Below are positions 17,626 to 26,068 of a DNA stretch of 64,000 nt, in pieces. Every line of letters starts with the position of its first letter. Positions within the stretch are counted from its first letter, which is position 1. The translations under genes were made by a program, and so were the position numbers. The stretch lies in the NCBI GenBank assembly GCA_903875575.1, contig CAIQWJ010000052.1, positions 178,522 through 242,521 on the forward strand, given 5' to 3'. A model generated the notes under the pieces. That model was not told the origin of the DNA and made no database searches. It saw only the letters and a list, made by a program, of their open reading frames with translations. The DNA comes from an uncultured Acidobacteriia bacterium. Lineage in GTDB: Bacteria; Acidobacteriota; Terriglobia; Bryobacterales; Bryobacteraceae.

Positions 17626-17976
17626 TTGGACAACACGAGAGTATTCAGAATGGCGTTCGCCAGCGTCTACCCGCATTACATCGCCAAGGCGGAGAGGAAG
17701 GGACGCACAAAAGAAGAGGTACATGCCGTCATCCACTGGCTAACGGGCTATGACGAACAGGCACTGCAACAGCAGATTGACACGAAGGTCGACTTTGAGA
17801 CTTTCTTCGCGCAGGCACCGCGCATCAACCCGAATGTGTCCAAAATAACGGGCGTGATCTGCGGCTACCGCGTGGAGGAGATCGGGGATAAGCTCATGCA
17901 GCAGATCCGTTACATGGACAAGCTGGTGGATGAGTTGGCCAGGGGAAACACTCTGGACAAGATTCTGAGGAAATGA
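17626..17976 (+). CDS. DUF2200 family protein
   Basis: The 116-residue protein matches DUF2200 end to end: NTRVFRMAFASVYPHYIAKAERKGRTK, VIHWLTGYDEQAL, DFETFFAQAPRINPN, ITGVICGYRVEEI and LMQQIRYMDKLVDELARG. The function is unknown. I prefer the TTG at 17626, because the family begins about eight residues before the phenylalanine-alanine-serine motif; AGGAG lies upstream at 17611. An ATG at 17578 in the same frame would add 16 unconserved residues. Confidence 0.83.
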   Translation: MDNTRVFRMAFASVYPHYIAKAERKGRTKEEVHAVIHWLTGYDEQALQQQIDTKVDFETFFAQAPRINPNVSKITGVICGYRVEEIGDKLMQQIRYMDKLVDELARGNTLDKILRK

Positions 17977-18255
17977 GCAGAGAGATCGGCGCTGTCCTCC
18001 CCGAATTTGGTTGAGCCTGAAGTTGAGAACGGTTCATGATCGTATAGATCCGCTCTTCGACATCCACTATCGGGGCTGCTTCTGCCGGACTGCAACCGGA
18101 CAGGCAAACTGCCTTTCGATTGCCTGGTCAAACAGCCGGAGTGCTGACTCCGGGTCGGGCGTGACTCGCTTGCGAAGGGCGGGATTGCGCGAATCTCGTC
18201 GCCAGCCACAATCCAGCAGATTTCATCGCCAGGGACGACCAATGGCCGGGAAGCT

Positions 18256-18666
18256 TCAGAGGAATGGGTTGCGAACCACCAGCGTGCCAAACTCCTGTCC
18301 GTTGCTGAGATCCTCAGACCAGAGGATTCCAGAGCCGGACTCGATGGCGCTATTGACGATCATGGCGTCCCACCACGAAAGCCGGTAACGCCGCTGCAGC
18401 CCGATCGAATTCACGATGTCGGCGTGCGAAGGCCGATGGATTTTCCAAAATGCAAGGTCCCGAATCGTCTCTTCGGCTTCCTCGCTGGTCAGACGCAGCT
18501 TCTTCGTGGCGGCGTTGTAATACTCAGCAAGTACCTGAGTGCTGAGCGCGCCGTTATCCTGCCGCGCAAGCTTCGCCACCAGATCAACGGCAATCGTGTG
18601 TTTCATGCCCATGCCGCTGTCCTCCGCGTAAATCAGGATGTTCGTGTCGATGAACTCAGCGGTCAT
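18256..18666 (-). CDS. VapC-like PIN domain toxin
   Basis: The 136-residue PIN protein opens with EFIDTNILIYAEDS (first acidic residue in FIDTN). It has LSTQVLAEYYNAATKK (glutamate in the second site) and LSWWDAMIVNSAIESGSGILWSEDLSNGQ (third and fourth acidic residues). PIN toxins of VapBC modules are ribonucleases that cleave tRNA or rRNA. Its ATG lies inside the end of the upstream antitoxin gene (11-base overlap), so the two are coupled. The 280 bases after its stop, towards DUF2200, show no feature. Confidence 0.88.
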   Translation of the reverse strand: MTAEFIDTNILIYAEDSGMGMKHTIAVDLVAKLARQDNGALSTQVLAEYYNAATKKLRLTSEEAEETIRDLAFWKIHRPSHADIVNSIGLQRRYRLSWWDAMIVNSAIESGSGILWSEDLSNGQEFGTLVVRNPFL

Positions 18667-18901
18667 GGAGTTCGTCCCGAGTCCACGAAACCTTGCCGCC
18701 GACCCCTCGATCCGGCGCATTTTGCAGCCTCCGAATGAGCCTTGAGGCCGCTGTCTCCCGCGCGTCGTCCGCGGCCAGGGTAGATTCAATCGCGTCTTTG
18801 ACCACGGCGGTCATGGATTGGTTTCTGATTGCGGCACATACCCGCAATCGGCGAATCAGTTGCTCCGGAAGGTTGAGCGTGAGGTTCCGGCTTTCTTCCA
18901 C
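18656..18901 (-). CDS. Ribbon-helix-helix antitoxin of a VapBC module
   Basis: The 81-residue protein starts with a beta strand then two helices typical of CopG/RHH regulators: RNLTLNLPEQLIRRLRVCAA followed by RNQSMTAVVKDAIESTL. A charged tail (SRLIRRLQNAPDRGVGGKVSWTRDELHDR) probably wraps the toxin. A perfect inverted repeat lies 13 bases upstream of its start and is the likely autoregulatory operator. Confidence 0.82.
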   Translation of the reverse strand: MEESRNLTLNLPEQLIRRLRVCAAIRNQSMTAVVKDAIESTLAADDARETAASRLIRRLQNAPDRGVGGKVSWTRDELHDR

Positions 18902-18913
18902 GTATTTGAGTGT

Positions 18914-18931
18914 ATCACATATTTATGTGAT
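18914..18931. promoter_or_regulatory. Operator candidate of the RHH-PIN module
   Basis: ATCACAT (18914-18920) and ATGTGAT (18925-18931) form a perfect 7-base inverted repeat with a 4-base A/T spacer. It lies 13 bases upstream of the RHH antitoxin start. RHH antitoxins bind such short symmetric sites in their own promoters. Confidence 0.6.
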
Positions 18932-18954
18932 TCCGACCTTAACCGCCACTCATG

Positions 18955-18968
18955 TTAAGCTAGCTTAA
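18955..18968. promoter_or_regulatory. Operator candidate of the Phd-PIN module
   Basis: TTAAGCTAGCTTAA is a perfect 14-base palindrome located 20 bases upstream of the Phd-type antitoxin start at 18989. It differs from the site used on the other side of the same 87-base divergent region, so the two modules appear to be controlled separately. Confidence 0.55.
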
Positions 18969-18988
18969 GCTGGATTAATGGAGATCAA

Positions 18989-19240
18989 ATGCAGGAAATC
19001 GGAGCCTTTGAAGCCAAGAATACGTTCGGCACCCTGCTGGACCGCGTGGAGCGGGGCGAAGAAATAGTGATCACCAGACACGGCAAGCCAGTCGCCCGTC
19101 TGGTTTCCAGTGGTAGCGGCATTGATCGAGCGCTGGCAAGGGCGGCATCAGACCGTATCCGCGCGCGCGCGGCACGCTTCACGTCCCATCCCATTGCTTG
19201 GGCCGATCTTAAGGCTGACCGCGACGAGGGGCGGCCTTGA
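18989..19240 (+). CDS. Phd/YefM family antitoxin
   Basis: The 83-residue protein has the Phd/YefM opening: IGAFEAKNTFGTLLDRVERGEEIVITRHGKPVARLV. Its C-terminal tail (AWADLKADRDEGRP) is of the type that binds the toxin. GGAG lies five bases before the ATG. The PIN toxin gene starts at a TTG that overlaps its stop codon (TTGA at 19237-19240). Confidence 0.92.
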   Translation: MQEIGAFEAKNTFGTLLDRVERGEEIVITRHGKPVARLVSSGSGIDRALARAASDRIRARAARFTSHPIAWADLKADRDEGRP

Positions 19241-19656
19241 GTTTGGTTCTCGATAGCTCCGTGGCGCTCGCGTGGGTCTATTCCGCGGAAACCACGGAAG
19301 CTGTCTCCGCTGTGTTCACCCAAATTATCGAGTCTGGAGCCTGGGTTCCGGCGCTATGGCGTCTGGAGATTGCCAATGTGCTCGAAATGGGTGTCCGGAA
19401 GGGCAGGTCCGACGCGGCTTTTCGGGATGCAGCCCTTTCTGACCTGGCGCTGCTTCCCATCACTGTGGATCCGGAAACCGACCGTCAGGCATGGGGTACA
19501 ACTGCCAAACTGGCCGCGCGGCATCGACTGACTCTCTATGACGCGGCGTACCTGGAACTGGCACGCCGACGCGGATTGCCGCTCGCTACGCTTGACAACG
19601 AATTGCGGGCTGCGGCCACTGCCGAGGATGTTGGGTTGCTCGGTGTTGGCGATTGA
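19237..19656 (+). CDS. VapC-like PIN domain toxin
   Basis: The 139-residue PIN ribonuclease has acidic residues in LVLDSSVALAWVYSAE, LWRLEIANVLEMGVRKGR, LTLYDAAYLELARRRGLPLATLDNELR. The TTG start overlaps the antitoxin stop. Its last 50 residues resemble the broken copy at 14341-14503, so a related module once sat 5 kb upstream. Confidence 0.92.
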   Translation: MSLVLDSSVALAWVYSAETTEAVSAVFTQIIESGAWVPALWRLEIANVLEMGVRKGRSDAAFRDAALSDLALLPITVDPETDRQAWGTTAKLAARHRLTLYDAAYLELARRRGLPLATLDNELRAAATAEDVGLLGVGD

Positions 19657-20197
19657 TTTGCCCGACAGATTCGAACTTTGGCAACATGAAACACAACCCT
19701 CCGTCCATTTCGAATTCGGACCTCACTGGCGCTACCATCTCAATGTGGAACGGCTTCTCTCCTCGCTTGTATCGGTCATCCTCGGTCTTGTCCTGTCCCC
19801 GATTGCGATGGTGCTGGCGATTTGGGGTTGGGCGAGGATCGGCGGGGCCGACAACCCAGGAATGTTGCTTGCATTGACAGTCGGCGCTTCGGTCTTTGTC
19901 TTAGTGGTTTGGAAGTCGCCGGCAATAGTACGGGGCGGCCTCGACAGGCTGCGTGCCCAGTCGCCAGAGCCGCTCTACTCATGTCTTGGAATGGGGATCA
20001 CTTTGGCCCTCGCTACAGGCGCGCTCATGGCTGTTCCAATTTTTCTGCTTGGCCATACGCGGCCGCAGGGCTGGGACCTTGATAGCATCCCGACCTTCAT
20101 GGCGGGGGCTTTCCTGCTTGGCCTTATTTTCGGAGCCCGCCTGGGGTTAGACAGAAGGCGTGAGCGAAAATCGCAGACGAAAGCCATAGTTCTGTGA
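19643..20197 (+). CDS. Hypothetical four-helix membrane protein
   Basis: A 184-residue frame starting at a GTG that overlaps the end of the PIN toxin gene by 14 bases. A soluble start (LAIDLPDRFELWQHETQPSV, HFEFGPHWRYHLNVERLLSS) leads to membrane segments at about residues 40-62, 68-88, 108-130 and 145-165, and a basic tail. No family recognised. The overlap with vapC is unusual for a housekeeping gene and suggests the TA module was inserted or fused in front of it. Confidence 0.5.
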   Translation: MLAIDLPDRFELWQHETQPSVHFEFGPHWRYHLNVERLLSSLVSVILGLVLSPIAMVLAIWGWARIGGADNPGMLLALTVGASVFVLVVWKSPAIVRGGLDRLRAQSPEPLYSCLGMGITLALATGALMAVPIFLLGHTRPQGWDLDSIPTFMAGAFLLGLIFGARLGLDRRRERKSQTKAIVL

Positions 20198-20327
20198 AAC
20201 GGCGCTCGGCCAGATTGCGACGATCACCAACCACCACTGAATTCGCATAGCGCTCGGACGACTACGGTGGGTTGAGGAGAACTCGAATCCTAACTGGCGT
20301 ACCGACATCTACCTCCCCGCCCACCCC

Positions 20328-21032
20328 CTACGAAAGCGCGTTCTTGATCGCGTCTTCATTCTCCTGCAGTTTCAGCGCCCTCGCATACCCAAACGCCAGG
20401 CACGCTCCCGGCAGGAACAAAAACATGATCCGCCAGTTCGCGCCGCGACTCACATACCCAAACAACCCGCCCAGCGAAGCGCTCAGCAGATAATGCGGGA
20501 ACGTCCAAAGATAAAGCTGGTTCCAGACCTTTCCCACCGGCTTCATTTCCGTCAGCGACAGCACTCCCGCCAGCAGCAGCGTGTTCGCAAGAAAATAGAG
20601 CGCCGTGGAGCAGGCCAGCAGGGCGATCATATTGCCCGGTGCGAACGTGTCCGTCAGCCAGCGACCGAAAGTCCAAGCCACCATGACACTGATAACCAGC
20701 GTACAGATGCTGAATACCACCTGCAGCACACTCGGTCGCTGCTTCGGATTCCACAAACACTGCACCAGACCGACAACGATAGCCACAAGCACCGTTTCCG
20801 CCGACGTCAGATCCGTCAGACCCGCAAAAATGAGCAGGCTCCCGCCGGATACCGTAGCCGTGAGGCCGGGAATCCGCATTTTGATCGTCGCCACATTGGC
20901 CGCGATCAGGACGTAGATCATTAGCCTGGCCATGGCGAACGAATGTCCACCATAGGCCGCCGCCAGCATGATCGTAACCCCCGCTGCAATCACAACAGTG
21001 CAATACAGACGGGTCGCCTTCGACAGAGCCAA
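20328..21032 (-). CDS. Seven-helix membrane protein resembling a MASE-type sensor domain
   Basis: The 234-residue protein is almost entirely hydrophobic, with about seven membrane segments (TVVIAAGVTIMLAAAYGG, IYVLIAANVATI, GSLLIFAGLTDLTSAETVLVAIVVG, VVFSICTLVISVMVAW, IALLACSTALYFLANTLLLAGVLSL and others). The conserved-looking WNPKQRP loop and the overall layout resemble the N-terminal membrane domains of acidobacterial GGDEF or HD-GYP proteins. Here no output domain follows. The start is a TTG with GGAGG five bases upstream. Confidence 0.55.
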   Translation of the reverse strand: MALSKATRLYCTVVIAAGVTIMLAAAYGGHSFAMARLMIYVLIAANVATIKMRIPGLTATVSGGSLLIFAGLTDLTSAETVLVAIVVGLVQCLWNPKQRPSVLQVVFSICTLVISVMVAWTFGRWLTDTFAPGNMIALLACSTALYFLANTLLLAGVLSLTEMKPVGKVWNQLYLWTFPHYLLSASLGGLFGYVSRGANWRIMFLFLPGACLAFGYARALKLQENEDAIKNALS

Positions 21033-21281
21033 TTACGCCTCCGCCCCAGGCTGGAATAGAAAAACGCAGAGACTCGCGCTCCCCGCCGACCGGTCGGTTA
21101 CAGCCGCACCGGTCGTCGTCGCGCTCCAGTCAATTGAGAGATTCAGCACATTTCGATCATGACTGGGTACCGGTACTAAAACAAGATACACCTTGGCAAG
21201 GCCATAGTACGCTAACGAAGGCAAACGTCCCTGGTGGCGCGGCCATCGGCGTTTTCGTGCCTGCTTTGCTATGTTATTTGC

Positions 21282-24200
21282 ATGCCTGGCCGAACTTTCG
21301 GACGTTCCCGCGCGACGCTTTGGCTTGTGGCGATGCTGCTGGCGGGGCACGCTTCTGCTGCGCCAGTCCGCCCGGGAACGGATGTCATCGCGGACCGAAT
21401 TCGCGATCTCAATCGTCAACTTAGCGCGGGCAGCGTGAATGCGGACACGGTTCGGGAGCGGGGCGCGCTTCTGCATGAACTCCTGGCAGCAAATCCTCTG
21501 CGGGCGCTGTCGCTCGCACTTGCGTCGGAACTCACAGCGCAACTCCGAAGCCTGGCCGCAGATCTGCCCGTGGAAACAGAGGGCGAGTGGGAAGGCGAGG
21601 CGTTTGCAGTTACCGGAGACAACTTCGAGGCGCGCAGCAGCTTTACGCAGTGGTATCTTCGCACACCGGGTGGCCAACTGGAGGTATTTTTCGCGGGACC
21701 AGCACCTTCCGGCGGACAGATGAAACTGCGCGGGCTGAGGATTCTGGACCGGATCGCAGTCGCCAAAGCCATCCCGCAGCCGCTCTCCACGGACACCGGC
21801 GCCACCCTCCCCTGCGCTACAACCGGGCAGCAGAATGTCGCCGTCATCATGGTCACCATGCCTTCAGTGCCGGCATTTCCCTCCGTGGTGACCCCTGCCT
21901 CACTGCGGCAGTCGTTCTTCGGTTCAGCCTCCGACACCCACGCGACCGATTCCCTGAACGGATATTGGCGTCAAATGTCCTATGGCACAACGTCGGCGGC
22001 GGGCCAGGTTTTTGGCCCGTTTGCACTCGGCTCCAACTATCCATGTGACTCCCCCGATGCGATTGAAACGGCGGCCATTCAGGTCGCCGACAGCGCTGCG
22101 GACCTGACGAAGTTCACCCGAATCGCCCTGTTCTTTCCCGAATCCTCCTGCCCGGGTTATGCGGGGCTCGACACCGTCGGATGTACCACGGTGACATCAC
22201 CCTCCAGAGGAAACTTCCAGGCCTCGGTTGGCTGGTTCCCTCAACGTCCGGACTACGTCGCGACCAACGTTATCCTCTATGCGCACGAACTGGGTCACGG
22301 CCTGGGGATGGCGCATTCCAACAGCGACGATTACGGCACCCTCGCGCTGGGCCCTGTCGATACTTCGGGTACCACTGTGGAGTACGGCGATCCGTTTACT
22401 CTGATGGGCTATCCGTACAACGGTTATGGTCCATCCGGTCACTACGCCGCACAGCACAAGGCCCAGGTGCTTCACTGGCTGAACGCGGGCGATTATCAGG
22501 AGGTGACCTCCACCGGCACGTTTACGGTGGCGCCGCTCGAAGCCACCAGCGGACTCCGTGCGCTGAGAATCCTGCGCGATCCGATAACATCCGCATGGCT
22601 CTGGCTGGAATACCGGCAACCGCTGGACGACGTGGATGGCGGACTCCCGTCCTTCGCCAGTTCTAACGTGTTTGCCGGAGCCCTCATTCACTATGAGGAT
22701 CCGGAACTGGACTCCCTCCACACATACCTTCTGGATTTCGCGCCCTCCGCGGCGCCCAACAATTTCATGAAGGCCCCTGCGCTGGTACCGGGAAAGCCAT
22801 GGTCTGATCCTTATTCACCCCTGACACTGGCCGTAAACAGCGCGGGCCCGACAGGCTTATCCGTCAGCGTGGGCTACGATCCATCCTGCGCCGCCCTGAG
22901 CCTTACCGCGAGTGCATTTACATCCTCGGCGGGAACGGGGACGCTCACCATCACGGCTGGCTCCACGTGCTCCTGGACCGTCACCTCCCCGGTTGGGTGG
23001 CTGACTTTTCCCGGCGCGGTTTCGGGGCAAGGAAACGGGGCAGTAACGTTTGTTGTGGCGGCCAACCCCCTGCCCACGGAACGCACCGCGTACATTTCGG
23101 CGCAGCGGCAGAGCATCCGAATCCTGCAGGCTGCGGCGGGTTCGCCTTCCGTCACCGGCCTGAGCCCGAATTACGGCACCGGCGCGACCGGGCAGTTCAC
23201 GTTTCAGTTCGCCGACCCGGCAGGGTACACCGATATCAACTATGCCTACGTCATCTTCGACGGCGCTCCCGGTTGCATACTGCAGGTGCTGATGCCGTGG
23301 CACCTGGGGCACGCCGGAGTGATCCTGGTCAGCGATTCGGGAAATCAGATCCTGCCCGCGCTCTCTCTGGACGCCGCCGGGGCCTCGGTATCGAACAGCC
23401 AGTGTACGGCTTATGCGACGGGATCTTCGGTAACTGGCTCCGGCACTTCCGCTCAGGTGACGCTGCAGCTGGGCTTTTCCCCCGCCTATGCGGGCGCGCA
23501 TCGGGTCAGTGCTTCCATTGTGGGCTCCTCGAATATCCTGGCACCGTACCTGCCGGTAGGCACCTGGACAGTGCCACTCAGCGGAAATGTGCCGGCCATC
23601 AACAAAGGCGGCGTGGTGCCCATTTTCAGTGCCGTGAACACGATTGCTCCGGGTGAATGGATTTCGATCTACGGCACCAATCTGGCTCCTTCCGGCTCAG
23701 CGACCTGGAACGGGAATTTTCAGAGTTCCACCTCACTGGCCGGAGTGAGCGTGACCATCAATGGGAAGCCTGCCTACATTTCATCGGTGACAAAAGGGGT
23801 GGGCGCCGCGCCCGATCAGATCAATCTGGAGGCTCCGGACGATACAACGGCCGGACCGGTACAGGTTGTGTTGACAAATTCCCTGGGCGTTTGCAATGCG
23901 ACGGTGACGCTGGCCGCAGTGGCCCCGTCATTCAGCCTGCTGGACAGCAAGCATGTCGCTGGCCTTATCCTGACCGACGGTACAGGGAGTTATGGGAACG
24001 GCACGTACGACATCGCCGGGCCAACCGGCGCGTTCGCTTACACCACCAGGCCGGTAAAAACGGGTGAAACGCTGGTGCTCTACGGGACCGGCTTCGGACC
24101 CACGAATCCATCCGTTCCGGCGGGCGTCTACTTCGCCGGGGCCGCACGTGCGACCGGCGACATTACCGTCACAATCGGCGGCGTGGCAGCGAAAGTCGGC

Positions 24201-24335
24201 TTCGCAGGCATATCCTACACGGGCCAATACCAGTTCAACGTTGTGATGCCAGGCGTCCCCAGCGGTGAGCAACCTCTTGTGGCGGCGGTTGGCGGCGTCT
24301 CCACGCCCGCGAACGTAGTGGTGACGGCGCAATAG
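21282..24335 (+). CDS. Secreted metzincin-type protease with BACON-like and TIGR03437 domains
   Basis: The protein has about 1017 residues and a signal peptide (LWLVAMLLAGHASAAP). The zinc site HELGHGLGMAH (HExxHxxGxxH, from residue 335) is of the metzincin/M6-like type, and the region around it (GVTPASLRQSFFG-like, FFPESSCPGYAGLDTVGC, GDPFTLMGYPYNGYG) fits an active secreted protease. Residues ~535-620 look like a BACON domain (CSWTVTSPVGWLTFPG ... VVAANPLPTERTAYISA). The last ~220 residues are the TIGR03437 domain restricted to Solibacter-type bacteria (VNTIAPGEWISIYGTNLAPS, DQINLEAPDDTTAGPVQVVL, GETLVLYGTGFGPTNPSVPAG, YTGQYQFNVVMPGVPSGEQP). A -10-like TATGTT lies six bases before the ATG at 21282. 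Confidence 0.85.
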   Translation: MPGRTFGRSRATLWLVAMLLAGHASAAPVRPGTDVIADRIRDLNRQLSAGSVNADTVRERGALLHELLAANPLRALSLALASELTAQLRSLAADLPVETEGEWEGEAFAVTGDNFEARSSFTQWYLRTPGGQLEVFFAGPAPSGGQMKLRGLRILDRIAVAKAIPQPLSTDTGATLPCATTGQQNVAVIMVTMPSVPAFPSVVTPASLRQSFFGSASDTHATDSLNGYWRQMSYGTTSAAGQVFGPFALGSNYPCDSPDAIETAAIQVADSAADLTKFTRIALFFPESSCPGYAGLDTVGCTTVTSPSRGNFQASVGWFPQRPDYVATNVILYAHELGHGLGMAHSNSDDYGTLALGPVDTSGTTVEYGDPFTLMGYPYNGYGPSGHYAAQHKAQVLHWLNAGDYQEVTSTGTFTVAPLEATSGLRALRILRDPITSAWLWLEYRQPLDDVDGGLPSFASSNVFAGALIHYEDPELDSLHTYLLDFAPSAAPNNFMKAPALVPGKPWSDPYSPLTLAVNSAGPTGLSVSVGYDPSCAALSLTASAFTSSAGTGTLTITAGSTCSWTVTSPVGWLTFPGAVSGQGNGAVTFVVAANPLPTERTAYISAQRQSIRILQAAAGSPSVTGLSPNYGTGATGQFTFQFADPAGYTDINYAYVIFDGAPGCILQVLMPWHLGHAGVILVSDSGNQILPALSLDAAGASVSNSQCTAYATGSSVTGSGTSAQVTLQLGFSPAYAGAHRVSASIVGSSNILAPYLPVGTWTVPLSGNVPAINKGGVVPIFSAVNTIAPGEWISIYGTNLAPSGSATWNGNFQSSTSLAGVSVTINGKPAYISSVTKGVGAAPDQINLEAPDDTTAGPVQVVLTNSLGVCNATVTLAAVAPSFSLLDSKHVAGLILTDGTGSYGNGTYDIAGPTGAFAYTTRPVKTGETLVLYGTGFGPTNPSVPAGVYFAGAARATGDITVTIGGVAAKVGFAGISYTGQYQFNVVMPGVPSGEQPLVAAVGGVSTPANVVVTAQ

Positions 24336-24399
24336 CGGCGGATGTACTCTCCAGGACTTCGGCCCGCGCCGCAGGGCCAACCCCATGTGAAAATAAAGA

Positions 24400-25170
24400 T
24401 TGAAACTCCGATATTTTTGCGCCGTGTTTCTGCAGGGCTGCGTTGTCCTGATGCTTTCTGGCTGCGGCAGTAACCCCGCTCCCCAGACGCAAACCAAAGC
24501 CGCCCTGCCCGAAGCCCACGTCGACCCCGCCACCGCCGGCACCATCTCCGGCAAGATCCTGTTCCAGGGCGCTAAGCCCGTCATGCCGACCATCGACATG
24601 TCCAGCAACCCCTCCTGCGAACGCCAGCAAAAAACACCCGCGAAAGCGGAGACTGTGGTGGTGAATCCCAACGGCACACTGCGTTACGCCTATGTGCGTA
24701 TTAAGGATGGCCTGGCCCCTGCACATTGGGCTCCACCCGCCGAACCGGTGAAACTCACTCAATCCGGCTGCATCTACACGCCCCACGTGGTAGGCATCAT
24801 GGTGGATCAGACACTGTCCATAATGAACGACGACCCCGTCAACCACAACGTTCATGCCGAGAGTCAGACCAACGCCGCCTGGAACATCTCCGAAGCCCCG
24901 AAGGATGAGCCCAAACTGCGAAAATTCTCGTCGGAAGAAATCCTGTTCCCCATGACCTGCAGCGTCCATCCGTGGATGCGCTCCTGGATCGGCGTCTCCT
25001 CGCACCCGTTTTTCGCGGTCACGGGGGAAGACGGCTCGTTCTCTCTGGCTGGCGTCCCTCCCGGCACTTATACAATTGAAGTTGTTCAGGAAAAGCTGGG
25101 CAGAAAAGAAGGCAAGGTCACCCTTGCCGCCGGCGGGACCGCCGCAATCGACTTCACGTATGGCAACTGA
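24400..25170 (+). CDS. Cupredoxin-like lipoprotein of the oxidase assembly operon
   Basis: The 256-residue protein starts at TTG 24400. The signal ends in a lipobox, LMLSGCG (Cys 22). Residues ~45-200 look like a cupredoxin with a possible type-1 copper site: NHNVH (His 149/152) and TCSVHPWM (Cys 187, His 190, Met 193). Residues 203-256 form a carboxypeptidase-regulatory-like beta sandwich (VTGEDGSFSLAGVPPGTYTI). The next gene, ctaA, begins inside its 3' end. The context (heme A synthesis, SCO copper chaperone) suggests an electron donor to, or copper carrier for, a terminal oxidase. Copper binding is inference from the ligands. Methylamine-utilisation-like plastocyanins are close relatives. 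Confidence 0.75.
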   Translation: MKLRYFCAVFLQGCVVLMLSGCGSNPAPQTQTKAALPEAHVDPATAGTISGKILFQGAKPVMPTIDMSSNPSCERQQKTPAKAETVVVNPNGTLRYAYVRIKDGLAPAHWAPPAEPVKLTQSGCIYTPHVVGIMVDQTLSIMNDDPVNHNVHAESQTNAAWNISEAPKDEPKLRKFSSEEILFPMTCSVHPWMRSWIGVSSHPFFAVTGEDGSFSLAGVPPGTYTIEVVQEKLGRKEGKVTLAAGGTAAIDFTYGN

Positions 25171-26068
25171 GAACAGTTTCAATCGCGGCCTGCATCGCTG
25201 GTCCATCCTGCTGGCATTCTGCACGCTGTTGCTGGTAGTGGCTGGTGCGCTGGTCACCAGCAAGGACGCAGGACTGTCCGTACCCGATTGGCCCCTGTCC
25301 TACGGCAAGCTGATGCCGAAGATGGAAGGCGGTATCTTTTATGAACACGGCCACCGTATGATCGCGACCACGGTCGGCATGTTCACCATCGTTTCGCTCA
25401 TCTGGATTTTTCGCACGGATCGCCGCAACTGGATGCGCAAACTGGCTGTGGCCGCCCTTCTTGCCGTCATTCTTCAGGGAGTTTTGGGTGGGATGACAGT
25501 GCTCTATCTGCTGCCCTGGTGGATTTCGTCCTCGCACGCGACCTTGGCGCAGTTGTTTTTCTCCACAACGGTTGCAATCGCGCTGTTTACTTCCAAAGGG
25601 TGGCTGGGCGGTCCGGCGATTGTTCCTGAGGACGCGGAGAATCCGTTGCGCGGTCTGTCGCTGGCGGCACCCATTTGCCTGCTGGGACAGTTATTCCTTG
25701 GCGCGGCCGTGCGCCACAAGGCCATTGGCGCAATTTACCATATCTGCGGCGCGCCTCTTGTCACAGCCGTGGTACTTTGGGTTTCCATGCGGATTCTGCT
25801 GCACTACGCGCGGAATCGCGAACTCCGCACCAGCGCTATCCTGCTGATTTCGGTAACGCTTTGCCAGGTTTTCCTTGGAATCGCCGCCTACATGACACGT
25901 ATCGCTTACGCGGATGCCATTCAACCCATGCCTCTCATGGTGACTTTTACCGTGCTGCACGTCGCCACCGGCGCGCTGACACTGGCCACCAGCATTGCCA
26001 TGGCGATCCTGGTCCGTCGCAATCTGGGTGAACGCGTGGAAATGCCGGAATCGGCACTGGAAGCCTGA
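25160..26068 (+). CDS. ctaA: Heme A synthase (COX15/CtaA family)
   Basis: The 302-residue, eight-helix membrane protein opens with NRGLHRWSILLAFCTLLLVV followed by VAGALVTSKDAGLSVPDWPL, the COX15/CtaA signature. EHGHRMIA near residue 62 supplies the first conserved histidine pair. SSSHATLAQ, RHKAIGAIYHICG and VLHVATGAL supply further ones. It oxidises the C8 methyl of heme O to formyl, giving heme A for cytochrome aa3-type oxidases. The ATG at 25160 overlaps the preceding lipoprotein gene by 11 bases. ctaB follows with a 1-base overlap. Confidence 0.93.
   Translation: MATENSFNRGLHRWSILLAFCTLLLVVAGALVTSKDAGLSVPDWPLSYGKLMPKMEGGIFYEHGHRMIATTVGMFTIVSLIWIFRTDRRNWMRKLAVAALLAVILQGVLGGMTVLYLLPWWISSSHATLAQLFFSTTVAIALFTSKGWLGGPAIVPEDAENPLRGLSLAAPICLLGQLFLGAAVRHKAIGAIYHICGAPLVTAVVLWVSMRILLHYARNRELRTSAILLISVTLCQVFLGIAAYMTRIAYADAIQPMPLMVTFTVLHVATGALTLATSIAMAILVRRNLGERVEMPESALEA

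Noticed and set aside
17977..18255. Possible gene in the gap between DUF2200 and the PIN toxin
   Set aside because: Frames on both strands are short, Arg/Ser-rich and without motifs; I see nothing there.
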